Below are positions 47,101-58,512 of a stretch of 64,000 nt of DNA, one piece after another. Origin of the DNA: Spironucleus salmonicida (lineage: Eukaryota > Fornicata > Diplomonadida > Hexamitidae); assembly GCA_000497125.2 (NCBI GenBank), contig CM035323.1, positions 380,001-444,000 on the forward strand, read 5' to 3'. The position numbers were made by a program, and so were the translations under genes. The notes beneath the pieces were generated by a model. The model had not been told where the DNA came from. It did no database searches and worked only from the letters and a program-made list of their open reading frames with translations. The first letter of the stretch is position 1. Each line of letters starts with the position of its first letter.

Positions 47101-48225
47101 TATGATATGATATGATATGATATGATATGATATGATATGATATGATATGATATGATATGATATGATATGATATGATATGATATGATATGATATGATATGA
47201 TATGATATGATATGATATATGATATGATATGATATGATATGATATGATATGATATGATATGATATGATATGATATGATATGATATGATATGATATGATAT
47301 GATATGATATGATATGATATGATATGATATGATATGATATGATATGATATGATATGATATGATATGATATGATATGATATGATATGATATGATATGATAT
47401 GATATGATATGATATGATATATGATATGATATGATATGATATGATATGATATGATATGATATGATATGATATGATATGATATGATATGATATGATATGAT
47501 ATGATATGATATGATATGATATGATATGATATGATATGATATGATATGATATGATATGATATGATATGATATGATATGATATGATATGATATGATATGAT
47601 ATGATATGATATGATATGATATGATATGATATGATATGATATGATATGATATGATATGATATGATATGATATGATATGATATGATATGATATGATATGAT
47701 ATGATATGATATGATATGATATGATATGATATGATATGATATGATATGATATGATATGATATGATATGATATGATATGATATGATATGATATGATATGAT
47801 ATGATATGATATGATATGATATGATATGATATGATATGATATGATATGATATGATATGATATGATATGATATGATATGATATGATATGATATGATATGAT
47901 ATGATATGATATGATATGATATGATATGATATATGATATGATATGATATGATATGATATGATATGATATGATATGATATGATATGATATGATATGATATG
48001 ATATGATATGATATGATATGATATGATATGATATGATATGATATGATATGATATGATATGATATGATATGATATGATATGATATGATATGATATGATATG
48101 ATATGATATGATATGATATGATATGATATGATATGATATGATATGATATGATATGATATGATATGATATGATATGATATGATATGATATGATATGATATG
48201 ATATGATATGATATGATATGATATG
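47101..48225. repeat. Pentanucleotide satellite (TATGA)n, about 1.1 kb
   Basis: About 224 near-perfect tandem copies of TATGA. The array is uniform except for three sites where two extra bases (at) shift the phase, near 47218, 47421 and 47931. A 377-codon minus-strand frame through it is only the repeat read as IISYH and is not a gene. Confidence 0.97.
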
Positions 48226-48901
48226 TATCATTAGGTTACAATGGGCAGAGTGTAGTGCAGCTTATTTGGGTTGGGCAGAATGGATTGTTTTAAATAAATG
48301 CTAGCAGGTTGTTAGTCTGGGTGTATGAAATATATGCGGTGTTTGTGCTGTAATTGGTAGAATTTAAGGGTTGGTAAAATTTAGGCAGATGGCTGATACA
48401 AGTTATTTTAAGTTAGTTCAGTTATGTGAATGGGAATATTAGTTATAATGGCTTTAAATGCGTTGATTTGGGTCGTTTAACTCAATTTTGGGGGGATTTA
48501 TGTGTGAACCATTACTATAGGTTAGATATGTTAATTTGGCAGATTATTAGCATACATTGGCGAATAAAATAACTGAATAGATAAGGGAGATTGTCTATTC
48601 GAGCGGTTGATGTGAGCTAGTTTACGATAAACTGGGTTAACTTATTAGATATTTTGTCTATGAACTAAATTATTTGTGTGGTGGGTGAATAATTAATCTG
48701 GTTATGTGATGTTAGATACATGAGTGGTAATTGATTTAAAGTTTTTTCTTAATTATTACAATGATTGCTATTTTATTTCCAAGACTTCAATAAGCATTTA
48801 AAATTTACTAGAATAATTTCTTATTTCAGCTGAATCTCCTTAAAAAAATCAAACTTAGTTCTTTAATCACTCAATCCGTATAATTTAGTTATTTATATAA
48901 A
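48226..48901. other. Strand-asymmetric G/T-rich intergenic region
   Basis: No gene supported. From about 48240 to 48730 the plus strand is strikingly rich in G and T and poor in C. This differs from the other AT-rich gaps and begins right after the satellite. Confidence 0.5.
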
Positions 48902-49213
48902 TCAGAACTCGTTTACCCTCCAGAACTGATAGGCCGGCTCCTCGTACGGATGTACCGTGTGCAACGCAGCTAGAACTTCATGAATGTATTATTTTTGCAC
49001 TATACACTGTAACTACACCTCATCTACGATCTCTAGAACATCCTATTTTCCTAAAAACGGATCTGCATTTCCCAAAGCCCTAAATTGACCTTTTCCGTGA
49101 ACTTAAAAGCAGCAAGAATCATAGTTACCGAACTTTCCAGCCCCAGCATCAAATATAGCCTTCTTTACCAGCTCTACATGCTAATCTGGTATGTAAATAT
49201 CCAATCTGTACAT
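48902..49213 (-). CDS. Nif3-like (CutA-like/YqfO) domain protein, 103 aa
   Basis: 104 codons from ATG 49213 to TTC-TGA at 48902. The protein matches the small alpha/beta domain found in the middle of Nif3-like proteins and as stand-alone proteins: KKAIFDAGAGKFGNYDSCCF, GKGQFRALGNADPFLG and the hallmark HTVHPYEEPAY. Such stand-alone members have no defined reaction. Four TAR glutamines. Divergent from the UXT-like gene, 62 bp between starts. Confidence 0.85.
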
Positions 49214-49275
49214 TTTTATTATAACATAACTATATAATTATATAATAATAATAATATTTATTATCACCACTCCTA
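49214..49275. promoter_or_regulatory. 62-bp bidirectional promoter region
   Basis: AT-rich (repeated ATAATAATA, TATATAAT) between two divergent starts, with CACCACTCCT just before the plus-strand ATG. Confidence 0.4.
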
Positions 49276-49620
49276 ATGGATACCGACATCTCATTTTAAC
49301 ACGAAGCAGTAATGCAGACACTAGCTATCGAAATAGCAAAATTAGAATAATAAAAAGAGGATCTGACAAGTCTCACAATGTAAATTTCTGCACAGCATTC
49401 TCTTACACATATTGGCTCGAACTGCTTCCTGAACACCACGAGGGATCGCTCACAACCAGTTCTGGTGAATTTAGGTTGCGGGATTTATGTAGAAATGACA
49501 GATTCGTAGATTGCGAAGTTCGCTGAAAACCGGCATTTGGAGGTCGAGGTCGAGCTCTCGCATGCAAAAAGGGACCTAGCAGAAATTCAGTTGTTGGTAG
49601 GAATACTAGAAGCAGAGTGA
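49276..49620 (+). CDS. UXT: UXT-like alpha-prefoldin subunit, 114 aa
   Basis: 115 codons ending GAG-TGA-TA. It has the alpha-prefoldin pattern: an N-terminal helix (AIEIAKLEQQKEDLTSL), then a beta hairpin, VLVNLGCGIYVEMTDSQIAKF, closely following the UXT signature (V-LG-G-F/Y-E-T-EA--F), and a C-terminal coiled-coil helix. UXT acts in the URI/R2TP prefoldin-like complex. Another alpha-prefoldin such as subunit 5 is possible but fits less well. Confidence 0.7.
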
Positions 49621-49765
49621 TATCGACGGAAGTTGTGGATGGCTTAAATTGTATACTTGTTAATTTATGTATAATAATTAATAGATAATAATATTAAAAT
49701 ATAATTCTACATGACGTTTTTTAGGATATTATACCAATATCTATATAATAATAAGATTTTTAAAA

Positions 49766-50536
49766 ATGGATAATATACAATCTATAGTATCCAGTCAAAT
49801 TTCGCAGGAGTAGAACGATGAACGGCGCACACATCTCTAAGTAATTCTATAAGCAGTTTAAAATCTTGAATTTTTTGACTTTCAGGATAAATATTAATAG
49901 CTAGCCTAAATTTTTGAACAGAATAAGAAGACCCTAAGGTTCTTTGACGAGTTTTTCAATGCTTAAAACACCCAAAACTAACTTATTCCTATTTTTAATT
50001 CGTACGAGAATGAAAAATACTCACCAGGAATTTATATTTTCAAATTCAATTCAAATTTGAATTTTCACTCCACAATCGCTTTCGATGGTTCAAATGACTA
50101 AAAAGGTCCATTTTCTACGGATTCTAACGCCATTTTCGCTTTCGATGAGGAATTTTTCTACAAAATCGAAATTGTTAGAAATCATTGGAAAGGTGGGGAT
50201 TTCGGGTCTAATGCAGATCAAATTCTACTTGCAGATTTAGATATTTAGAGTGCAAATGAGCAATTTTAAGATTTCAAAAAAGGAATGAAAAATGTAAATT
50301 AAATTCGATTTTTGGATGACTTTCAGCAACATTAAATTGTTTATTTTGGAGAATATATTTAAGATTTATTGGGAATTCACGTTTTGGATGGGACATTGCA
50401 TGGGTGCTACAAAGCAATATAAGCTGCTTAGAGTGTGTATAACGCGAACAAGGACATCAAATTTAGGTAAAATAGCGTTGAATATACTTAATTATTGATA
50501 TTGGAAGAAATTAGAAACTTACGAATCGGAAAATGA
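49766..50536 (+). CDS. Unidentified 256-aa protein
   Basis: 257 codons from ATG 49766 to TGA 50534. Acidic/Gln/Phe-rich, soluble, probably with a beta-rich centre (PGIYIFKFNSNLNFHSTIAFDG) and a helical C-terminus. Some 15 TAA/TAG glutamines. No signal peptide, TM segment or recognised domain. The same strand as the UXT-like gene, 145 bp downstream. Confidence 0.65.
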
Positions 50537-51034
50537 ATAAAGTTTTCTTATATAATATTACAATTTAGAAATACAGGTTGTTTATAGAATAAAATTTAAA
50601 TATAGGTATAAGATATATTAATAATAAAAATTTGTCAAGTTTACAGTTTTTACTAATTTGGAGAAGTTGAAATCTTTGTAATATATTAAATTTAGTAATC
50701 ATAAGAACGGGAGCTAATCATATTTTATTTATATATTTTGAATAATCTATGATATGAAAAAATTGCCAGTATACTTGACTCAGAACACTAAAAGTAAGAA
50801 CTATTACGTTTTATTATTAATGTCTAGTTATCTATCGAAAATGAAATGCAGTTAAAATGTATAATTGAAAATCATAATGATATCGTAAATATACTTATTT
50901 ATTATGATTTTATATTTTTTTGAGATACGGTTATTTTATAGTTACTGATATTAGGGGAAACTTATTATGTCAAATAAACATTAATTTTATGAATGCTTTA
51001 TTAGTTATATTAGATGTATTTATTTTTTTTCAAA
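50537..51034. other. AT-rich intergenic region
   Basis: About 500 bp. A 64-codon frame at ~50754 (hydrophobic, unsupported) is not called. Nothing else seen. Confidence 0.45.
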
Positions 51035-51271
51035 ATGGTTGGCAAATAATTGCTTTCGTTCGAACAGATAGAAATTCTCCTTTAAGCACTTAAGTATGGC
51101 CAGTCATGGAAACATATACATAAAGAACTTTTACCGTAATTCACAGTATTGTAACTACGAAATGCATTTTACAAGATGAAGAACAAATACCCTGAAGTAT
51201 ATAATCTCTACAATACAACATAAATTGTGCAGCTTTAGCACAATGATTTATTTGCAGAAGATCTCTTTTGA
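51035..51271 (+). CDS. Small single Myb/SANT-domain protein, 78 aa
   Basis: 79 codons from ATG 51035 to TGA 51269, visible only when TAA/TAG are read as Gln. LSFEQIEILLQALKYGQSWKHI-HKELLPQFTVLQLRNAFYKM has the three-helix Myb/SANT pattern, although the first tryptophan is replaced by Phe. Isolated in a long AT-rich stretch. Possibly a DNA-binding or chromatin protein; the small size and weak motif limit certainty. Confidence 0.5.
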
Positions 51272-53047
51272 AGAGCAATTATTATTATCAAGTTTGAATG
51301 ACTAGATAAAATATTTTGTGTATTAATATAATCACAAATTAGATTATTAAGATAGAGTCAAATTCATATATGTGCGTACTTATAGAACATGATAAAATAT
51401 TTTTCAATGAATGACATAACTTTGCAGTATTTACATAAATTCATGATTTAATAATAAAATTTCATAATATAAGTTCCTAAATTTTAACTAGTAATTATAA
51501 TAACTCAATGTATAGGATTATTTTTATTGTTTATAAATTTTATTAATCGCATTTGTTTTACTTATGTTCTGTCAAGCAACTATAACTAGTCAAACAATTT
51601 CATCTTAAATCAATAATGAGATATATTTTCTAGATTGGTTATTAGTGATATTCAAATAAATGAACACTGAACTTATATTGAACTAATTTATATTTATTAT
51701 AGAAATTAAATTTACTGGGTAAAGAAATTAAATATTAAATTACTATGTAACTAGTAAAAATGTTACTTAATAAGTAATATAATATTATTTGTTAATTTTC
51801 TTGAATAATATTTTATAATTAGCTTCATAAGTTCGTCAACTTAAGCATGTTCTTTAGGAAAAACTAGAACCATAAATTAAGCAAATTCCATATTAAATTA
51901 TTAGTTTATGAAATAATCTATTTCTATAAGTTATACAATTTATTTGTAGATAAGATATTATAAGTTAATTTTATAAAAATATACTTATTTATGAGACTAA
52001 AATATATCAAAATTATTGATAATAACGAGTATTTGTAATAATTAACTGTAAATATAGTATTAAATATTAAATTGTCATATAAATTGGCGAATAAAATCTT
52101 ATTATTACTAACATAACCTTAACCAAATAACATGAATTCAAGAAAAAATTATATTGTATTAGTGTATATTTTAATTTCGCAAAATTTTTAACTAAGATAA
52201 CAATATTTATTTAACATAAATCTAAATATTATTTTGTAAAAGTTTGCTCAAATAAGTTAGGTATTTATTAACGCATTGTGTAAATTCATTCACAGCTAAT
52301 AGAAAACAATCACTTAATGAAACTAAAAGTATAATACAATACAATAATTATTATATATTTTTATCTACTAATATTTATACCTTTCTCTTTAACTACTTAA
52401 TATTAATCAAATGAATATCCATTAGTTAAAAATATTTAATTATAACAAAATTTACAGCAGTTTAATTTAGAAGAATTTGATTTAAATATCTAAATCACAA
52501 TATAAAGATTTTACTTTTTGGAAATATATACTTCATAGGGATAGGTGTTAATGAGTTATAATAACCATAGATACAGCTATAAACATATAGCTGTTAGTGT
52601 TATTTAATTTCTATATGTAACATTATTAAATAAGGTTACAGTACTACTAATTTTCGTATCTATTATAAACAATTTTAGTAATTATATAAAATGTGTATAC
52701 TTTATATATTAAGCAATAGATGAGATTCCGATTTCTAATAGATACTAATTTTTAGTAATTATCTATATAAATACTTCACACCTATGATTTTTTAAAATTA
52801 AGCATTCAATTCATTGATACTTAATTCTCATAAAATAATGAATATCAAGTAAGTAATATGGAAAATAAAGAATTTGATTAATTTAATAATGGTTATTTAT
52901 AATTTTTAGTTAATAATACTATTTTTAGCATCTATATGTAGATATGAATCAGTTTCTTGTTTTAACTTTATAAAGTTATTAAGTTTTCATTTGTAATCTT
53001 TAAAATAAAATATAATAAATTTTAATTCATCACTCCACTCCTTAAAG
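51272..53047. other. Long AT-rich intergenic region
   Basis: About 1.8 kb at roughly 80% AT with no supported gene, RNA or repeat array. Very short genes could be missed here. Confidence 0.45.
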
Positions 53048-53686
53048 ATGTCTATCTAACATGCTATTTCATAACTTTCCGCTCTTATCACAAAGATTGA
53101 GGATCATACTGGCACATCCGCTATATAAGTTCCTAAATAATAAAAATAAAGCAAAATTGTCTCTCCAAAAATTGAACTTCCCCCTTTAATCACAGCTTTC
53201 TCCAAATGTGAAATACGTGTCTCCCAGATAGTTGAATGCACCCGTGTGGATTACTCAGATAAGCTACTTGTGTGTAAGCTTAAAGTTTCTGAAACTGAAA
53301 TAAGAGATTTTGCTGCTGGAGTAGGTCCATGGTATAGCCCCGAGGAACTTCTGAATAAAAAAATCGTAACTATTCTGAATCTTAAAGCCAGACCAATGGC
53401 AGAAGGAAGAATTATTAGCTAGGCCATGCTTTTTGCAGGATCTAGTGCAGACCATTCTGTCGTAAAGTTATGCTTCCCTGATTAATCAATCCCAGTTGGA
53501 ACTAGGGTTTTACCTGAAGGATATACTGAACTTCCTGAGGCTGAAGGCTAGCCTAAGAAAAATTTCGATAAGGTTTTGGATGTTTTGAAGTCAAAAAATA
53601 GAGAAATGACTATGGACGGTGTCAGATTGCTCGCGAACGGCAAGAGCATTTCCGTTAATGTCGAAGACGGTTTCAGCTTGGGATGA
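53048..53686 (+). CDS. EMAPII/Arc1-type tRNA-binding protein, 212 aa
   Basis: 213 codons. After a ~40-residue Gln/Lys-rich start comes an OB-fold tRNA-binding domain: FSKCEIRVSQIVECTRVDYSDKLLVCKLKV, then VVGLN-type strand KKIVTILNLKARPMAEGRIISQAMLFAGS (the family K/NLK-P--M-G--S-GM-L motif with substitutions), and VGTRVLPEG. The C-terminal ~60 residues resemble the EMAPII extension. Such proteins bind tRNA elbows as cofactors of aminoacyl-tRNA synthetases (Arc1, AIMP1, Trbp111). No synthetase catalytic domain is attached. Confidence 0.8.
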
Positions 53687-53812
53687 GAATGAGAATATTC
53701 AAATTGTGTAAAGTTATATATAAAAATTTATTTGCTAAAAGCATCATAAATCATTCGTTTTATATAGAACTATAAATTTTATAGATGCCCATCATTTCTC
53801 TCACTTAACCCC

Positions 53813-54454
53813 TCATTTAATCCCCATATAGCCGCTAACTTTCGTAACGTCGAAACTCTCTTTTGGTCTCATTATAGGCTTTACACTGCTCTTAAAGCTG
53901 ATTTTGTCTGTATGCTTAAACTGGTCTCCCTGATCGTAGCAGTCCTTCTTATTCTCAATTTCGCACAGCCTTTCATCCCTATATTCGGGGTGTTTCTTGC
54001 TGATCACGTTAAATTTGAACTGGTAGAACTTTGTCTCATTATTAAACAGGAATACGCCCACTCGTCCACATTGTATTTTAACGTTAAAGCCTTGCCTGCA
54101 AAATGAGCCTAAAACTTAAAAAATGTTACGTAGAATGCAGTCAGTGAATTCGCGAGTCAATGTTCCTACTGTTACGAGACAAAGGTTCCTGGTAGAGTTA
54201 TTTGGCATAAATCTCTTAATTTGCTACGAAATAGCATGCTATGTACAGAACTAATTCGTTAAAAATGCGTTAGGAAGGCCCTTAGAGTCAAATCCACAGT
54301 CTGCAAAACCACGGATCATAGTGCCAATCGAATCCAGGTAGTTCACATAAACAGCGTCCCATATACCATTCCAGACAGTCTAGACATCTTCAGGTGTATC
54401 ATCAATAATAGTTTGTTCAGCTGTGACAACATAGAGGTCCTAGTTCGTTTTCAT
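53813..54454 (-). CDS. Unidentified 213-aa protein, possibly HU/CCDC81-like
   Basis: 214 codons from ATG 54454 to AAA-TGA at 53813. EDVQTVWNGIWDAVYVNYLD followed by a Gly/Phe-containing segment recalls the HU-like domains of CCDC81-type proteins, and a second half (LTREFTDCILRNIFQVLG...) could be a second such unit. Ten cysteines are scattered. This assignment is weak. No TM or signal peptide. It converges with the tRNA-binding gene. Confidence 0.6.
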
Positions 54455-55396
54455 TTGAATTGTGGAAGGGAGTGCGCCAAAATAGAATATATGAATATAA
54501 CTATATAATAATCGTAATATAGGTAAAATATATATAAAAACATAAATAAGTAAGAAATATAAATGTGACTGTCCTACTAAGTTGGCTCAGATGAAAATGT
54601 TGTAAAACATAAACTTTAAAATCATATGTAATGTATTTACATAGCATAATTGATATGATTACTCTAATAAAATTATAAAAATTATTAACGGAATTGCTAG
54701 AGTAAAATTTAATTTATTACCACATTATAATATGTTAAAGAAAAAATATCTTAATAATGATATTAGTTTATCTAGGTTAATGGATAAATAATTCTGATTC
54801 GCTATAATTTAACTGAAGTTTTGGTGTTGCTTTTTCCAGCGCAATCCTATTTGGATCATTAAGTGGCAAAACTCACACAGTACATCAAATTAAGCTCAAA
54901 CTACGGAAAGAAGGCTAGCAGGCCAAACTTCCCCTTTTTGCCAGTTCGCTAGCGCAGACTAATCTCTTGCGCTGCAACACGTTAAGAGCAGACCCACTCC
55001 GAACCTAGAATTCGCTCTAGCTGCTTCCCTATCTGCAGTGATCTGGAAGGCGCATCCACTTAGATCTCCTCTCTGCGCGGCACGGTGGTTCTGGCTGGAG
55101 TTCGGCAGTATTTTAGTACTGCTTCGCAGCGCACATTCAAGATGAGTCAAGCGAGCAGCCCGCATTGGGCCATCTTTGACGCTAAACTGCCGCTGTCGGT
55201 TTCCGCAGTCCCGCCGGCCTCGCATCCAGCACCATACCGTCCGGCTCGAAGCCGCTAGCCTCGTCGCGGTTATGAAGCCGAATACAATAAGATGCCTATC
55301 TAGCAAAAACAAAATTGTATACTTTCTAGCTGGAGTATACTCCCCTTAATAGTAGCCTATGCGGCCGCTGCTGCAAATCGAGGCGCCCCTCCACAA
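54455..55396. other. Intergenic region with GC-balanced segment 54840-55380
   Basis: AT-rich to ~54840, then ~540 bp of balanced composition with open frames on both strands, none convincing: no clear start context, erratic residue composition. Includes a short hairpin (GCAGTA...TACTGC near 55105). An in-frame extension of the next gene is possible from ATG 55142. May be an unrecognised gene, ncRNA or pseudogene. Confidence 0.4.
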
Positions 55397-55825
55397 ATGA
55401 GCATGAAGCAGGCCATGATCCTGGAGTTCAACTTCTACAACAGCAGGAACGCGCTCATCTCCTACACCGCAAAGGCCGGCACCCCGGAGCTGACCCCGAT
55501 CGTCATCTTCAACGACGACGCCAGCACCCTGTACTTCAACTTCTCCACCAAGTCCCGCCACTACGCGGAGATCGCGAGCGCCGTGCACAAGCGCATCACG
55601 GTGGGCAACATCTACACCAACCGGCGCTCCACCTTCCAGTACGAGCTGGAGCTGCTGGATAGCAAGGCGCACGAGGACCTCTACGACCTCTGCTGGAGGG
55701 AGGAGGTCTTCGAGATGTTCGACGAGGACGAGTTCCGCGCCGACAGGGTGGTGTTCAGGATCGTCATCAAGTCCGCCCAGTTCATCGACGAGGACGACCA
55801 GATCCTGGAGGAAGTGAAGTTCTGA
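55397..55825 (+). CDS. Unidentified 142-aa protein
   Basis: 143 codons, very GC-rich, starting ATG-AGC-ATG after CCCCTCCACAA, and ending TTC-TGA. Acidic alpha/beta protein (MILEFNFYNSRNALISYTA; a C-terminal acidic cluster DEDDQILEEVKF). No recognised domain. Convergent with the next gene: only 3 bp separate the two stop codons, so their 3' UTRs must overlap. Confidence 0.75.
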   Translation: MSMKQAMILEFNFYNSRNALISYTAKAGTPELTPIVIFNDDASTLYFNFSTKSRHYAEIASAVHKRITVGNIYTNRRSTFQYELELLDSKAHEDLYDLCWREEVFEMFDEDEFRADRVVFRIVIKSAQFIDEDDQILEEVKF

Positions 55826-55828
55826 TTC

Positions 55829-56281
55829 TCACTCGCCGAGCCGCGTCTACTGGTTCTCCAGCTCCAGGATCTTGAAGAAGTCCAGCTCCGACAGCGAGAC
55901 GATGCACTGCTTGATGTTGTAGACCTGGCTGCTCTGCTTGATCTCCGCCACGGTGATCACCCGCTTGAGGTAGCGGACGAAGCGCACCACCAGCGCCTCC
56001 TTGGACGCGGACACCACCTCGCACAGGCACACCGCCCCGGCGTAGTGGGCGGGCTGCGTGTGGACCACCAGGCAGGTGTCGCCCCGCTTCATCTTCAGCG
56101 AGATCTGGCGGTCGGACGGCTTGGAGAGGAAGTCGATCTGGACCGCGTTCTGCTCCTTGGTCAGGCGCTCGATCTTCTGGGCCGAGAGGCGGTTGGCGTG
56201 CGTCTTGATGACGTAGAAGACCTGGTTGCACTGGTTCAGGATGATGTCCGTGTGCTGGGCCTGGTGGTCCATGTTTAGCAT
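55829..56281 (-). CDS. Unidentified 150-aa protein
   Basis: 151 codons from ATG 56281 to GAG-TGA; one TAG glutamine near the end. The sequence CCGCTCCCAAA directly precedes the ATG, and TATATATA lies 15-25 bp further upstream. Mixed alpha/beta product, Gln/Val-rich, no TM segment. Only 41 bp separate its start from the end of the 495-aa membrane gene on the same strand. Confidence 0.7.
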
Positions 56282-56322
56282 TTTGGGAGCGGGAGTGAGT
56301 ATATATAATAGCAGCAAAGTCC

Positions 56323-57810
56323 TCAGTGCGCCTTTCTGCGGCTGGTGCGCTTGCGGTTCTTCATGGCCACGACAGCCTGGACGATGCCATGGATGGCGAA
56401 CGCCGTGCAGCACGCGACCCACGATGCCCCCACCGCCACTGCGGCTATCAACCCGTAGTTCACCGGCTGTGCCTTCACGTCGTCCAGGAACAGGAGGTAC
56501 GTGGCGCCATCCAGCACCATCGACAGGCCGTATCGGGCCGTATCGAAGAAGCCGTCGTAGCCAGTGAAGGAGACCTGCGTGGCCGAGCTGTCGCCGCTCG
56601 CCGTAATCGCAACCTTGTTGTGGTTTATAAGCGAGAACTCGGCCGGTCCGGCGCTGCACTTCCCGTTGAGGTACAGGGTCAGGTCGATGACGTTTTTCCT
56701 CCTGACCGCCGTCACCTTGGTCCAGCAGGTCGGGACCATCTGGGGGGTCTGCTTGTACATGGCCTTGAGCGTCTGGTCTGAGCCCACCGAGATGATGTCC
56801 AGGACGACGCGGTCGAACTGCTGGGAGAGCACGATGGCGCTGCAGATCGGGCGCAGCTTGATGATCTGGCTCGCGCAGGTAATCTGAAGCACCTGGTTGT
56901 TGACGAGCGGCGCGTTGTGGCTGCTGAGGAAGGAGTGCTGGGTGCCGTTCACGATGAAGGAGAGCTTGAAGGTCGTGTGGTCTCCCAATTTACTCGTGTA
57001 GTCATCATACTTATCCTAGTCAAACTGGAGCCTGAGATAAATGTCGTCGTTCTGGAGCGACATGAGGGCTACCTGGAAGAAGGCCACTACGGTCTCCAGG
57101 CGCGTAGACTCCACGTCGACCTGGAACTCGACCTTGGAGCCCACCTGGCTGGTCGTGAAGACGATGAAGGTGTTGAGGAACGGCTGCTGCTGCACGAACT
57201 CGAGCAGGTCATCCTTGAACATTATCTCCTGCTTCGCAACCATGTAGTCGAACCCCATATTCAGGTCCAGCTCCACCAAGGCGCCGCTGAGGCTCAGCTG
57301 GACCGCTTGCAGGAAGTTGTCGGGGCTAGCAGTCTTGAGCTACATCTGCGTCTTGCAGAGGCCAGTCGGAAAGAGCTCCACCTCGATCCGGTCCCGGAAG
57401 ACCTGGGCAACGGACCGCGGCTCGTAGCACGCCTGCAGGTTGGACTTCTGGAGCGAGAACTTGGGGATCAGCGTGGTGAGCACCTGCCCGAAGGTGTAGA
57501 TGTCGAGCTGCGCTGAGTACACCAGGCCAATCTTTTGGCCAGTCGGGAGCGCGGCGGCAAAGGTGATGTTGGTGATGTTCTGGTAGGAAAAGGAGGACAG
57601 CGTGGTGGTCACAATGGGGATCTTGATGCCCTCCAGGCTGTTGATCGTGAGGTTAACCTGGACCCCAGGCGGCATCTTGCCGCAGGCTTCCACGTTAAGG
57701 GGCTTCAGCTGAACCACCAGCTGGTTTATGTTTTCATCATAAATGATTAGTGAATTTTCATCAAAGCAGTTATCTAGAACTTGTTGAAATATTTAAAGTA
57801 CAATCAGCAT
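56323..57810 (-). CDS. Signal-peptide/TM surface protein, 495 aa, GC-rich copy B
   Basis: 496 codons, exactly the length of copy A (27583-29070), and colinear with it (VQLKPLNV/VQLTPLNV, GVQVNLTINS, LTTLIPKF, FPTGLC). Signal-like start MLIVLQIFQQVL; a TM helix near residues 455-480 (LIAAVAVGASWVACCTAFAI); basic tail RKRTSRRKAH. The first ~30 codons are AT-rich, like copy A, and the remainder is strongly GC-rich, with Gln as CAG apart from single TAG codons. Divergent partner is 58513-60072. Family unknown. Confidence 0.8.
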
Positions 57811-58512
57811 TTTAATGAAAATTTGTTTTATTATATAATATACGATTAAGGAAAAATAATAAATCTATAATATTTATAAATAAAAATATATGAAAGAAAT
57901 TGATCTATGCTACAATTGATATGAAATATAACAAAATATATGCCATTAGAATTAGAATTTTAGAGAATCAGTTTTAAAATTTAGAACAAATAAATGTAAA
58001 TTGATATATTATAGCACATTATAAACTTCTAGTATCAGTTAATGGTTTACGAAATATAAATTCAGTTAAGATAATGAGATGAAATATTCATCATTCATAA
58101 AGTAAATGTATAGTGTATTATTTAAATGCTTATCGTATATTCAGATATTTTACTTTGTAAAAACGATGGTTCCAAATATCTAAATTTAGATTTATGCTAG
58201 ATTTTATTGTAAATAGAAACTAAATGAGCACATAAAAGTTAATTATATAAAATATTAATACTGTAATACGAAAAACTAAAATAAAAAATATATTTAGTTT
58301 TTGGTTAGGATGAATATATGAAATAGCTTCTTATTCTCATATAAATAAAATTTACGGTTTACCTTACTACATATTGCTTTTAATAAAACTTAATATTTTG
58401 AATACGTAATAAATCTTAATATAGAAATTAATCAAGTAAAAACTAATATATTCAGTTTATTAGTAGTTTAAAAATAAATATTGCATCACCTATTATCCGG
58501 TATTTTGCGAAA
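57811..58512. other. AT-rich shared upstream region of divergent pair B
   Basis: 702 bp of AT-rich sequence, with no gene, between two GC-rich genes. The composition break lies just inside each coding region. Equivalent to 29071-29735. Confidence 0.5.

Noticed and set aside
47098-48231. 377-codon minus-strand frame
   Set aside because: It is only the TATGA satellite read as a repeating IISYH pentapeptide; no start context or unique sequence.
50754-50945. 64-codon hydrophobic plus-strand frame
   Set aside because: AT-rich low-complexity sequence, no family pattern, no stop-context motif.
54959-55312. 117-codon minus-strand frame in the GC-balanced segment
   Set aside because: Non-ATG start and implausible residue composition; competing frames on the other strand are equally open.
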